In this document: positions 1 through 6,174 of the stretch, piece after piece
Layout of the letters: each line of letters opens with the position of its first letter
How positions within the stretch are numbered: the first letter of the stretch is position 1
DNA from: Anaerolineales bacterium
GTDB taxonomy: Bacteria; Chloroflexota; Anaerolineae; Anaerolineales; UBA4823
Assembly: GCA_020853835.1 (NCBI GenBank)
Contig: JADYYC010000465.1
Location: 1 to 9,734, forward strand
Direction of reading: 5' to 3'
DNA length: 9,734 nucleotides
Translations under genes and position numbers: made by a program
Notes under the pieces: generated by a model
The model's input: the letters and a program-made list of their open reading frames with translations, nothing else
What the model was told of the DNA's origin: nothing
Database searches by the model: none

Positions 1-124
1 ACTGCCCCGCCAGGCACAACCGGAGTTGGCGGATATGGAGTTTGATGATCCGAATAGATGCAGGCATAGACCAATTATATAATATCCCCCAGCGTCTATG
101 CCCGGTTTGGGCGTAATCGCCTCC
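1..124. other. Non-coding left flank, no gene supported
   Basis: This stretch lies downstream of the alpha/beta hydrolase stop codon and runs to the window edge. Short open frames cross the edge on both strands, for example a plus-strand frame ending in TAA at 80-82. None is long enough or has recognisable residues or a ribosome binding site, so no gene is called. It contains a 9-bp inverted repeat (63-71 with 94-102) around an AT-rich core and a small 4-bp repeat at 110-121. Confidence 0.5.
63..102 (-). terminator. Inverted repeat after the last operon gene, possible terminator
   Basis: GGCATAGAC at 63-71 is the perfect reverse complement of GTCTATGCC at 94-102, with a 22-base spacer. It starts 23 bases past the hydrolase stop codon, where an operon terminator would be expected. 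The spacer is AT-rich and holds the 10-base palindrome ATTATATAAT (74-83). The loop is long and no clear U-run follows the stem in the minus-strand transcript, so intrinsic termination is only a possibility. A binding site or bidirectional terminator would also fit. Confidence 0.3.
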
Positions 125-1444
125 TTAATAATAGGTTTCGGGGAGCACGGTTTCAACCATCAACTTGTGGAACAGGCCTGCTTCCTCCCAGATCATGCCG
201 TGCCCGGAGTCTTCGAAGAAGTACAACTGTTTGCTTGGGGCATCGAGCAGGTTGTAATATTCTTCGGGGATTTGATAGGGGTTGTTCATATCGTGGCGCC
301 CCAGCACCAGGTAAACGGGCAGGTCGAGGTGGGTTGCGTCGAGGCGAAAATCCATGTCCTGTAGTTGGGGATAGACGACGTTGAAGGTGTTCATCAGGCC
401 GAGCAGGTAGTAGAGGCGGTCCAGCCAGCCGTACTCGGGTTGTTTGAGCATCAGCAGGAGAATATCCCCGTCCTTGCGAAACGCCTCGTCCTTGATGTTA
501 GACGCTTCGAAGATGGCGTATTCGCGCCCAAAGAGGGTGGCGTAGGGCTGGATGGGGCTTTTGCCGAAATAGGGAGGCTGCCCCATCTTTTCGAGAGTTT
601 GTACGAATTTCGTATCGCCCGATTTGCGGGAATAGTCCATCACAAGGTCGTAAATCATGCGGTCGGTCTCCCGCACATCCACCATCTGCGCTGTCCCGAT
701 ATAGGCGTGGAACAGGTCGGGGCGCTGCTGCGCCGCGCGCACGCCGATGATGGTTCCCCACGAATGGCCGACCAGATAGATTTTTTCTTGCTTAAAACGC
801 TTGCGCAAAATTTCTGTCAGCTCGATCACGTCGGAAGTGTACTGGTCTACCGTGAGATGAGATTTGGGGTTGATGGACGGATAAGATTTCCCACAGCCGC
901 GCTGTTCCCAGATGACAAGGACGAAATGTTTCTCAAGCTCGACGTTGAAGCGCAGGACGCGCGCCGCCTCGCTGGCGCCGGGTCCGCCGGAGAGGAAAAG
1001 CAAGACGGGTTTGTTCACGTCGTGCCCGCGAATGATAAGCCACTGATCCACACCGCCCAATTCCACCTTCTCCAGCGACGCAATGCTGTTGGGAAGTGGT
1101 TTTCCGTCTATGCCCTTGATGGCGGGTGTGTGGGCCGTCCACTGTGAACCGGCTACGATGAGGATAACCAAGATAAGTATGGCAATTATGAAGATCATTC
1201 GCCCTCCAAATTTCTCGCGCACGTCGGCGCGGTTTTTGGCAAAAGCCCAGGCCAATAATTCCCATAAGGTGATCAGCACAGCCACCGCAAATGTGAGAGC
1301 AAGCCCGATGAGGGCGAGTAATTCGAATTGAGCGGCTGCTGCTGGTGGGAGGAGCCGTCGCACGCCGATAACATAAAGGAGCGTGATCAGTTCAATAATT
1401 GCCAACACCCAGACCCTGCGATGTGAGGCGGTTGTGACTTGCAT
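125..1444 (-). CDS. Membrane-anchored alpha/beta hydrolase, proline iminopeptidase-like
   Basis: This 439-residue protein is predicted to be a serine hydrolase of the alpha/beta fold, in the S33 (prolyl aminopeptidase) group. The N terminus holds three hydrophobic segments at about residues 11-27, 41-63 and 83-101. The basic stretch between segments 2 and 3 (about 70-82) and the basic N terminus suggest the catalytic domain sits outside the membrane. The catalytic domain has an SGGPG oxyanion motif (152-156; classical prolyl aminopeptidases have HGGPG), WEQRGCGKS (179-187) and the nucleophile elbow GHSWG with Ser228. Likely acid and base are Asp385 (GRHD) and His415 (SGHG). The cap region (about 250-360) is hydrophobic and variable, so substrate cannot be read. 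A GAGAGGT ribosome site 5 bases before the ATG supports the start. It is last in the gene run, 87 bases after the BtpA-like gene, and may be in the same operon or carry its own promoter. A substrate other than peptides is possible. Confidence 0.85.
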   Translation of the reverse strand: MQVTTASHRRVWVLAIIELITLLYVIGVRRLLPPAAAAQFELLALIGLALTFAVAVLITLWELLAWAFAKNRADVREKFGGRMIFIIAILILVILIVAGSQWTAHTPAIKGIDGKPLPNSIASLEKVELGGVDQWLIIRGHDVNKPVLLFLSGGPGASEAARVLRFNVELEKHFVLVIWEQRGCGKSYPSINPKSHLTVDQYTSDVIELTEILRKRFKQEKIYLVGHSWGTIIGVRAAQQRPDLFHAYIGTAQMVDVRETDRMIYDLVMDYSRKSGDTKFVQTLEKMGQPPYFGKSPIQPYATLFGREYAIFEASNIKDEAFRKDGDILLLMLKQPEYGWLDRLYYLLGLMNTFNVVYPQLQDMDFRLDATHLDLPVYLVLGRHDMNNPYQIPEEYYNLLDAPSKQLYFFEDSGHGMIWEEAGLFHKLMVETVLPETYY

Positions 1445-1472
1445 GAGTTACCTCTCTAATTGGCCGTTACGG

Positions 1473-1508
1473 CATCAGGCGCCGGAAGAAGATATCCAGC
1501 GCCTGATG
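1473..1508 (-). repeat. Intergenic inverted repeat between BtpA-like and hydrolase genes
   Basis: CATCAGGCGC (1473-1482) and GCGCCTGATG (1499-1508) form a perfect 10-bp inverted repeat with a 16-base spacer. It begins 23 bases after the BtpA-like stop codon and ends about 28 bases before the hydrolase start. No U-run follows in the transcript, so it is more likely an mRNA-stabilising or processing hairpin, or an operator, than a strong terminator. It marks a plausible break between the sugar operon and the hydrolase gene. Confidence 0.5.
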
Positions 1509-1531
1509 TAGTTACTGAAATCGTAAAAAAC

Positions 1532-2347
1532 CTACAACCCGCGGCGGAATGCCTTGACTTTATCCATAAACACGCGCACCCTTTCCTGATCGATATGGTT
1601 GTTGAACTTGCCGTCGATCTTGAAAGTGGTGCCCACCACCGCGCCATCGCCAACGCTGAGCTGTTCCTCCACGTTTTCTAAACGCACGCCGGTGTTGGCA
1701 AAGACCGGCGTGTTGGCGACCGCGTTTTTCACTTTGTGGATCGTGCTGGTATCGGTCTGCGCGCCAGCCACCAGCCCCGAGACGCACAGCGCGTCCGGGC
1801 GGTGGTTGAAGACCGTGCTGCGGGCGATGTCGGCGATGTCGCGGTTCCCCAGGTAGGAAGCCGCCTCGGGCACGATGTTGAACAGCAGTTTAACATGGTC
1901 GGCGCTGATAGCGCGCTGGTGGCGCACGATCTCACCACAGTTAGGGTTCCACAGGCCGAAATCGCTGGCGTACACGCCGGAGAAGATCTCGCGCACAAAC
2001 GCCGCGCCGGTCGCCACCGCCAGGTCGAGCGAGGCCTTCGGGTCCCACAACACGTTCACGCCAAAGGGGATCCTGACCTCGGAAAGCAGCTCGCCGACGA
2101 TGCGCGCCATGCAGGCCACCGTCACCGTTGGCACCTGGGTCAGATAAGGCATGCTGAATTCGTTGGAGAACATCACCGCGTCCACGCCGCCGTTTTGCAG
2201 GGCGTTGAGGTCCTTCCGGGCCCAGGCGATGACCTCCTTCATGCCGGCGTCCTTATCGTAATACGGGTCGCCCGGCAAGGGCCAAAGGTGGCACATCGCA
2301 ATGATAGGCTTTTTTGTGCCGAAAACTTCCTCGATCCAGTCTTTCAT
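1532..2347 (-). CDS. BtpA/SgcQ-family TIM-barrel protein
   Basis: This is a 271-residue protein, the usual length for the BtpA family (Pfam BtpA). The family is named for a cyanobacterial protein linked to photosystem I accumulation, but is widespread next to sugar genes, as with SgcQ in E. coli. Family hallmarks are visible: an N-terminal strand ending in CHLWPLPGDP (19-28), GGVDAVMFSNEFSMPY (53-68), FGVNVLWDPKASLDLA (95-110), and AAFVREIFSGVYASDFGLW (115-133). The C-terminal half has FANTGVRLENV (216-226) and DGAVVGTTFKIDGKFNNHID (234-253). The Gly-rich turns there resemble the phosphate grip of phosphosugar-binding TIM barrels, which fits a role on the product of the kinase gene just upstream. 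That role is inference; no reaction is established for the family. A GGAGGT ribosome site 7 bases before the ATG supports the start. The gap from the kinase gene is 64 bases. Confidence 0.9.
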   Translation of the reverse strand: MKDWIEEVFGTKKPIIAMCHLWPLPGDPYYDKDAGMKEVIAWARKDLNALQNGGVDAVMFSNEFSMPYLTQVPTVTVACMARIVGELLSEVRIPFGVNVLWDPKASLDLAVATGAAFVREIFSGVYASDFGLWNPNCGEIVRHQRAISADHVKLLFNIVPEAASYLGNRDIADIARSTVFNHRPDALCVSGLVAGAQTDTSTIHKVKNAVANTPVFANTGVRLENVEEQLSVGDGAVVGTTFKIDGKFNNHIDQERVRVFMDKVKAFRRGL

Positions 2348-2378
2348 TTATGTTACCTCCGGTCCATCATTTGATATT

Positions 2379-2397
2379 TAGCGGCTTTTGCCCGCTA
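2379..2397 (-). repeat. Small hairpin between kinase and BtpA-like genes
   Basis: TAGCGG (2379-2384) and CCGCTA (2392-2397) form a perfect 6-bp inverted repeat with a 7-base loop, 14 bases beyond the kinase stop codon. In the minus-strand transcript it is followed by an A-rich run rather than U residues, so it is not a convincing terminator. It may be a minor processing or stability element within the operon. Confidence 0.3.
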
Positions 2398-2411
2398 TGA
2401 TGTCGTTAACA

Positions 2412-3959
2412 TTAGTTAGAGCTCGTTTCAACCAGGTGATCCGTCAAGCGGTGCATCAGCGGTTTGGTGCTGGTGTAAAGCTGGCGGAAGATCTGGTAGT
2501 TGGTCTCGTAGGCAGCGCCTCTTTTGGGATCGGGCTTGAGGGTATCTTTGATTTTGACCCAGCGCCTGATTTCAGACAGGTTCTTGAACATCCCCACGCC
2601 CACGCCTGCCAGAAAGGCATCGCCGTAGCTGGCGCCGATCTGCTGCTCTGGCACGCCCAGTTCGAGATTGCACACGTCGGACACGATTTGCAGCCAGAGC
2701 GGGTTCTTTGTCCCGCCGCCAACCGCCAGGATGCGCTCGGGGCGCACGCCTTCCTGTTCCATCACCTCGAAATTGTGGCGGATGCCAAAGGCCACCCCCT
2801 CGAGGATAGAGCGGTACAGGTCGCCCTGGGTGTGCTTCAGGCTCAGGCCGAACCACATCCCCCGGGCTTTGGGGTCGTGTAAGGGGGTGCGCTCGCCTTC
2901 GAAGTAGGGCAGGCAGATCAGTCCGTTGGAAGCCGGGGGGGATGCGGCCGCCTGGCGCGCCAGCGCGGCGAAGGCATTTTCGCCGCCCGCTTTTTCCTGC
3001 TCCACTTCATACCGGCCAAGCTGGTCGCGGAACCAGGTAGTCAGGCTGCCGGAGGTGGACATCCCACCCAGAAAGGCATAAGCGCCCGCCTCCAGGAAGA
3101 CCGCGCTCCAGAAATGCTCCGTTGGCACCAGGCGCGAGGTCTTCATGATGAAGAAGATACTGCTGCCAAACATCAGCATCAGGTCGCCGAAATCGGCCAC
3201 GCCGGCGCTGATGGCTTCGGCGGCGGCGTCGGTGGTGCCGGCAACCACCGGGGTGCCCTGCGCCAGCCCGGTTTCCCGCGCGGCTTCGGCGGTCACTTCG
3301 CCCACCACCTCGTGGCTCCAGTAGGCTTTGGGCAGTCTGTCGGCCGGGGTGATCAGCCGGGCAGCCTCCTCGAGCCAGCCGTGGCTGTGAACATCGAACA
3401 ACGGGGCATAGCCGCCGGCGGTGTAAATATCGATCGACGCCACACCGGTCAGCTTATACACCAGGTAGGCTTCGCTGGTCAAGAACCAGCGTGTCTTCTC
3501 ATAGACCTCGGGCTCGTGGTTGCGGATCCATAAAACCTTGGGCCCCGAGGCTTGAGAAGTGAGGTGCATGCCGCTTTTGGCAAAAATCTCACTTTTGCCC
3601 AGCTTTTGCTCCAGGTATTCGATCTCAGCCGTGGCCCGGGTGTCGATGCCGTACAGGATCCCTGGGCGCAGCGGGCGTCCGGCTTCGTCGATGGGCAGCA
3701 CGCAGGAACCGATGGCGCTGGTTCCGACCCCGCGCACCTGCTTTGGGTCGACTCCGCTGGCCGACAACAGGTTGCGCACGATCTCAACGAAGTCGTGCCA
3801 CCACACGCCATCAGCGTCGTGCTCGAAGAAGCCCGGCTTTGGCATGTCCATCCCATGCGGCAGGGTGTGGCTGGCCACCAGCGTGCCGTCTGCTTTCACC
3901 AGCACCCCTTTCGACGAATAGGTGCCGATGTCAACGCCAATCAGATAACTGTCAGACAT
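2412..3959 (-). CDS. FGGY-family carbohydrate kinase
   Basis: The 515-residue protein is a sugar kinase of the FGGY family, which uses ATP to phosphorylate a sugar or polyol in the cytoplasm. The N-terminal domain begins with the phosphate loop DIGTYSSKG (10-18). The likely catalytic base is Asp244 in GTTDAAAEAISAG. The second domain has YFEGERTPLHDPKARG (352-367), close to xylulokinases, and the adenosine motif GGGTKNP (414-420) after GVAFGIRHNFE. Where xylulokinases carry the substrate motif GQMHG this protein reads GTSAIGSC (79-86), and the WNDGR-type motif is GIDTR (104-108). Substrate is therefore probably not D-xylulose and no gene symbol is given. The ATG at 3957-3959 is preferred over an upstream in-frame GTG (3965) because GGAAGGAAG at 3965-3973 is a ribosome site correctly spaced for the ATG but overlapping the GTG. 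It starts 27 bases after the aminopeptidase gene. Confidence 0.93.
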   Translation of the reverse strand: MSDSYLIGVDIGTYSSKGVLVKADGTLVASHTLPHGMDMPKPGFFEHDADGVWWHDFVEIVRNLLSASGVDPKQVRGVGTSAIGSCVLPIDEAGRPLRPGILYGIDTRATAEIEYLEQKLGKSEIFAKSGMHLTSQASGPKVLWIRNHEPEVYEKTRWFLTSEAYLVYKLTGVASIDIYTAGGYAPLFDVHSHGWLEEAARLITPADRLPKAYWSHEVVGEVTAEAARETGLAQGTPVVAGTTDAAAEAISAGVADFGDLMLMFGSSIFFIMKTSRLVPTEHFWSAVFLEAGAYAFLGGMSTSGSLTTWFRDQLGRYEVEQEKAGGENAFAALARQAAASPPASNGLICLPYFEGERTPLHDPKARGMWFGLSLKHTQGDLYRSILEGVAFGIRHNFEVMEQEGVRPERILAVGGGTKNPLWLQIVSDVCNLELGVPEQQIGASYGDAFLAGVGVGMFKNLSEIRRWVKIKDTLKPDPKRGAAYETNYQIFRQLYTSTKPLMHRLTDHLVETSSN

Positions 3960-3964
3960 CTTCA

Positions 3965-3973
3965 CTTCCTTCC
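3965..3973 (-). promoter_or_regulatory. Ribosome binding site of the FGGY kinase gene
   Basis: On the minus strand this reads GGAAGGAAG. The core AAGGA ends 7 bases before the ATG at 3959. The alternative GTG start at 3965 would overlap the site, so the site decides for the ATG. Confidence 0.7.
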
Positions 3974-3986
3974 GGGATCGATCTTC

Positions 3987-5054
3987 TTACAGCAAGACTT
4001 TGCCCTTCTGGTAGATCAGCTTGCCATCCATGTAGATCTCGCCTTCCTGACGCATATCTTTGACGATATCCCAATGGATGGCGGACTGGTTGGTGCCGCC
4101 CACCTGGGGATAAGCCCGCCCGAGAGCGGTGTGGATGGTGCCGTCGATTTTCTCGTCGATCAGGATGTCCTTGCAGAAATGTTTTATCTCGGGGTTGGTG
4201 CCGATGGCGAACTCGCCGATCAGGCTCGCGCCAGGGTCGGTGTTCACCACCGAGCGCAGGAAATCCTGGTTGGTAGATGAGGTCGCCTCGACCAGTTTGC
4301 CCTTCTCCCAGGTCAGGCGGATGTCATGAACCAGCCTGCCGCCCAGCACGCCAGGGAAGTCAAAGTAAATCGTGCCGTCTAAGGTGCTTTCCACGGGTGA
4401 GGTGGCGATCTCGCCATCCGGCATGTTGATGTGTCCGTCGGCGACTTCCCAGGTGCGCCCCGCGAGCGAGAAGCTCAGGTCGGTCTCTTTGCCTAACACG
4501 CGCACCTGCTCGCCCTGGTCGAGGATCGCCGCCCAGCGCCTCCACTCCTGGCTGACGGCCGGCCAATCCAGCAGGCAGGCGTTGAAGTACATATCGGTGA
4601 TGGTCTCTTCGTCCACCCCCGCCTGGGCTGCCAGCGCCGCGTTGGGCACGCGCAGCAGGCACCAGCGCGTCTTCTGCCAGCGCAGGGTAGAAACCTTGCC
4701 CATTGCCCGTCGCAGCAGCGAAAGCTTTTCCGAGGGGACATCCCAGAAGACGTCCAGATTGTGCGCTCCGCGCAAACCAAAATAGACATCTGCCCATTCC
4801 ATGCCATAGGCCTCGATCTCCGGCACCCAGCCGATTTGCTCGTCACCGCCAAATTTCAGCGTCAACCGGTTGAGCTCTTCGGAGAGGAACTGTACCTGCG
4901 GGTATGCTCCAGCCTTCAGGCAGGCCTTGTAGATGGCATGCATCAGGGGATAGGTCTCCAGCTCAACAAAAGCGATCATCACTTTCTCGCCAGGCTTTAC
5001 CGCCAGTGAGTAGTTGACCAGCAAATCCCCTAGTTGTTCCCAACGCTTATCCAT
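3987..5054 (-). CDS. M29-family (thermophilic metalloprotease type) aminopeptidase
   Basis: This 355-residue protein belongs to the M29 aminopeptidase family (AmpS/AmpT/PepS group), cytoplasmic dimetal exopeptidases that remove N-terminal residues from peptides. The metal-ligand set appears complete: Glu215 in MPDGEIATSP, Glu281 in IGEFAIGTNP, His308 in IHTALGRAY, His327 and Asp329 in SAIHWD. Tyr315 matches the conserved catalytic-region tyrosine. The segment between Tyr315 and His327 is about a dozen residues shorter than in the AmpS/AmpT type, and the protein is shorter than the usual 370-410 residues, which marks a compact subfamily. The C terminus ends in the usual DGKLIYQKGKVLL type strand. 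A ribosome site AAGGAG lies 11 bases before the ATG. It sits between permease and sugar kinase genes, which suggests a role tied to the imported compound, such as releasing an aminoacyl or amide-linked group, but this is inference. Confidence 0.92.
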   Translation of the reverse strand: MDKRWEQLGDLLVNYSLAVKPGEKVMIAFVELETYPLMHAIYKACLKAGAYPQVQFLSEELNRLTLKFGGDEQIGWVPEIEAYGMEWADVYFGLRGAHNLDVFWDVPSEKLSLLRRAMGKVSTLRWQKTRWCLLRVPNAALAAQAGVDEETITDMYFNACLLDWPAVSQEWRRWAAILDQGEQVRVLGKETDLSFSLAGRTWEVADGHINMPDGEIATSPVESTLDGTIYFDFPGVLGGRLVHDIRLTWEKGKLVEATSSTNQDFLRSVVNTDPGASLIGEFAIGTNPEIKHFCKDILIDEKIDGTIHTALGRAYPQVGGTNQSAIHWDIVKDMRQEGEIYMDGKLIYQKGKVLL

Positions 5055-5105
5055 TATCCGTGTTTCTCCTTGTCGCTAAGTGTGTATCAAGCTTTGCGTG
5101 GTTAT

Positions 5106-5129
5106 CGGGCGCGGCGATGCGCAGGCCCG
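5106..5129 (-). repeat. Short GC-rich inverted repeat after second permease gene
   Basis: CGGGC (5106-5110) and GCCCG (5125-5129) form a 5-bp inverted repeat with a GC-rich 14-base interior, just after the permease stop codon (5133-5135) in the 78-base gap before the aminopeptidase gene. It is weak and lacks a U-run, so it is listed only as a possible transcript hairpin. Confidence 0.25.
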
Positions 5130-5132
5130 GCT

Positions 5133-6170
5133 TTACTCCTGTTGTTTGCGAATGCGAATAAAGTAGTTGATGATGAAAATGATGATCAGCAGCACCCCCC
5201 AGGCGAAATCCTTGAAGAATGAGCTGCCGCGGATGCCCGCCAGTAACATCGTCGAACCGGTGGACAGCACCTGTAAGATCAGCACCGCGAAGAAGATATC
5301 GATCACGCTGCCAAAGCCCGGTATGACGCCCGCCAGCACCGCGATCAAGATGGTCAGCAGCACGTAGGTGGTGGTGCCGTACTCGTATGCGGCGGACATG
5401 GTGCGGCTCATGATCAGGATACCGGTGACCGATGATAAGAGGCCGCTGAACATGTACACCTTCATTGTAATCGACTTGTTGTTGATCCCTGAAAAATTGG
5501 AAGCGATCGGGTTCGAGCCGAGCATGCGGGTTTTGAACCCAAAGGTGGTGTGGTTCAACAGCAGGTAAGTGGCGGCTGTGAGCGCGACGAAAATGATAAA
5601 CGGAATGGGGATCTTGAAGAGATCTTTACCGCCGACGATCGACAGCCCCTCGGGAAAGCCGGTCACGGTGGCCCCGCCGGTCAGGCCGGTGGAGATGCCC
5701 GTGAAGAATGTCATGGTTGCCAGGGTCGCCAGGATCGGCGGCACACCGATGTAGCCGATCATAAATCCGTTGATGATGCCGTTGACGATGCCGACGATCA
5801 AGGCGATCGCAAGCGCCGCGACGAGATAAAGGTTGACGGCCCCCGGCGCCAGGTCGGGCGGCATCACCTTGACCAAAAACAGCCCTGCGACCACCGCAGC
5901 CAGGTTGGAGGTGGCGTTGACCGACAGGTTGATCCCGCCGGTGAGGATCGTGATCATCATCGCCAGGGTCAGCAGGCCGATCTCGGGTAGCTGAAAGCCC
6001 ATCGATGTGATGCTGCGCGAGGTCAGGAACTTGTTTTGAAGCGAACCGAAGAAGATGACCAATACGATCAAGACGGTGAGCAGCAGGATGGTTTGCCCCT
6101 CGATACGGAAGCGGCGCCCCGGCTGTCCGCTGTTCTTTGGCGTAGAAGGTGTGTTTGTGTCGGCGCTCAT
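5133..6170 (-). CDS. Sugar ABC transporter permease (RbsC/LsrD type), second subunit
   Basis: This 345-residue integral membrane protein belongs to the branched-chain/ribose permease family (BPD_transp_2, CUT2 class). The N terminus (1-23) is polar and basic and is followed by about eight to ten hydrophobic segments. The typical features are TILTGGINLSVNATSNLAA (74-92), matching the family's GGIDLS motif, VNGIINGFMIGYIGVPP (129-145) and the cytoplasmic coupling loop TTFGFKTRMLGSNPIASNFSGIN (208-230). The late motif usually read as GG-x3-GG-x-G is here AGVIPGFGSVID (280-291), a clear divergence from its partner. The start is the ATG at 6170; an upstream in-frame start at 6212 would overlap the preceding gene by 38 bases and add an atypical peptide, whereas GAGGGAGAA precedes 6170 with good spacing. 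The gap from the first permease gene is 4 bases, so the two are translationally linked and likely form a heterodimer. Confidence 0.93.
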   Translation of the reverse strand: MSADTNTPSTPKNSGQPGRRFRIEGQTILLLTVLIVLVIFFGSLQNKFLTSRSITSMGFQLPEIGLLTLAMMITILTGGINLSVNATSNLAAVVAGLFLVKVMPPDLAPGAVNLYLVAALAIALIVGIVNGIINGFMIGYIGVPPILATLATMTFFTGISTGLTGGATVTGFPEGLSIVGGKDLFKIPIPFIIFVALTAATYLLLNHTTFGFKTRMLGSNPIASNFSGINNKSITMKVYMFSGLLSSVTGILIMSRTMSAAYEYGTTTYVLLTILIAVLAGVIPGFGSVIDIFFAVLILQVLSTGSTMLLAGIRGSSFFKDFAWGVLLIIIFIINYFIRIRKQQE

Positions 6171-6174
6171 CGGC

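Noticed and set aside
2..82. Possible C terminus of a plus-strand gene entering from the left edge (stop at 80-82)
   Set aside because: Only 26 codons are visible and other frames are also open here; nothing identifies it as coding.
365..1147. 260-codon plus-strand open frame opposite the hydrolase gene
   Set aside because: It is fully antisense to a gene with a clear catalytic triad and membrane anchor, and shows no motif or convincing ribosome site.
1736..2374. 212-codon plus-strand open frame opposite the BtpA-like gene
   Set aside because: It is antisense to a gene with strong family motifs, and the His/Arg-rich composition fits a shadow frame.
3552..4280. 242-codon plus-strand open frame across the kinase and aminopeptidase genes
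   Set aside because: It lies opposite two well-recognised genes, spans their junction, and its translation is rich in His/Gly/Val typical of antisense frames in GC-rich coding DNA, with no family resemblance.
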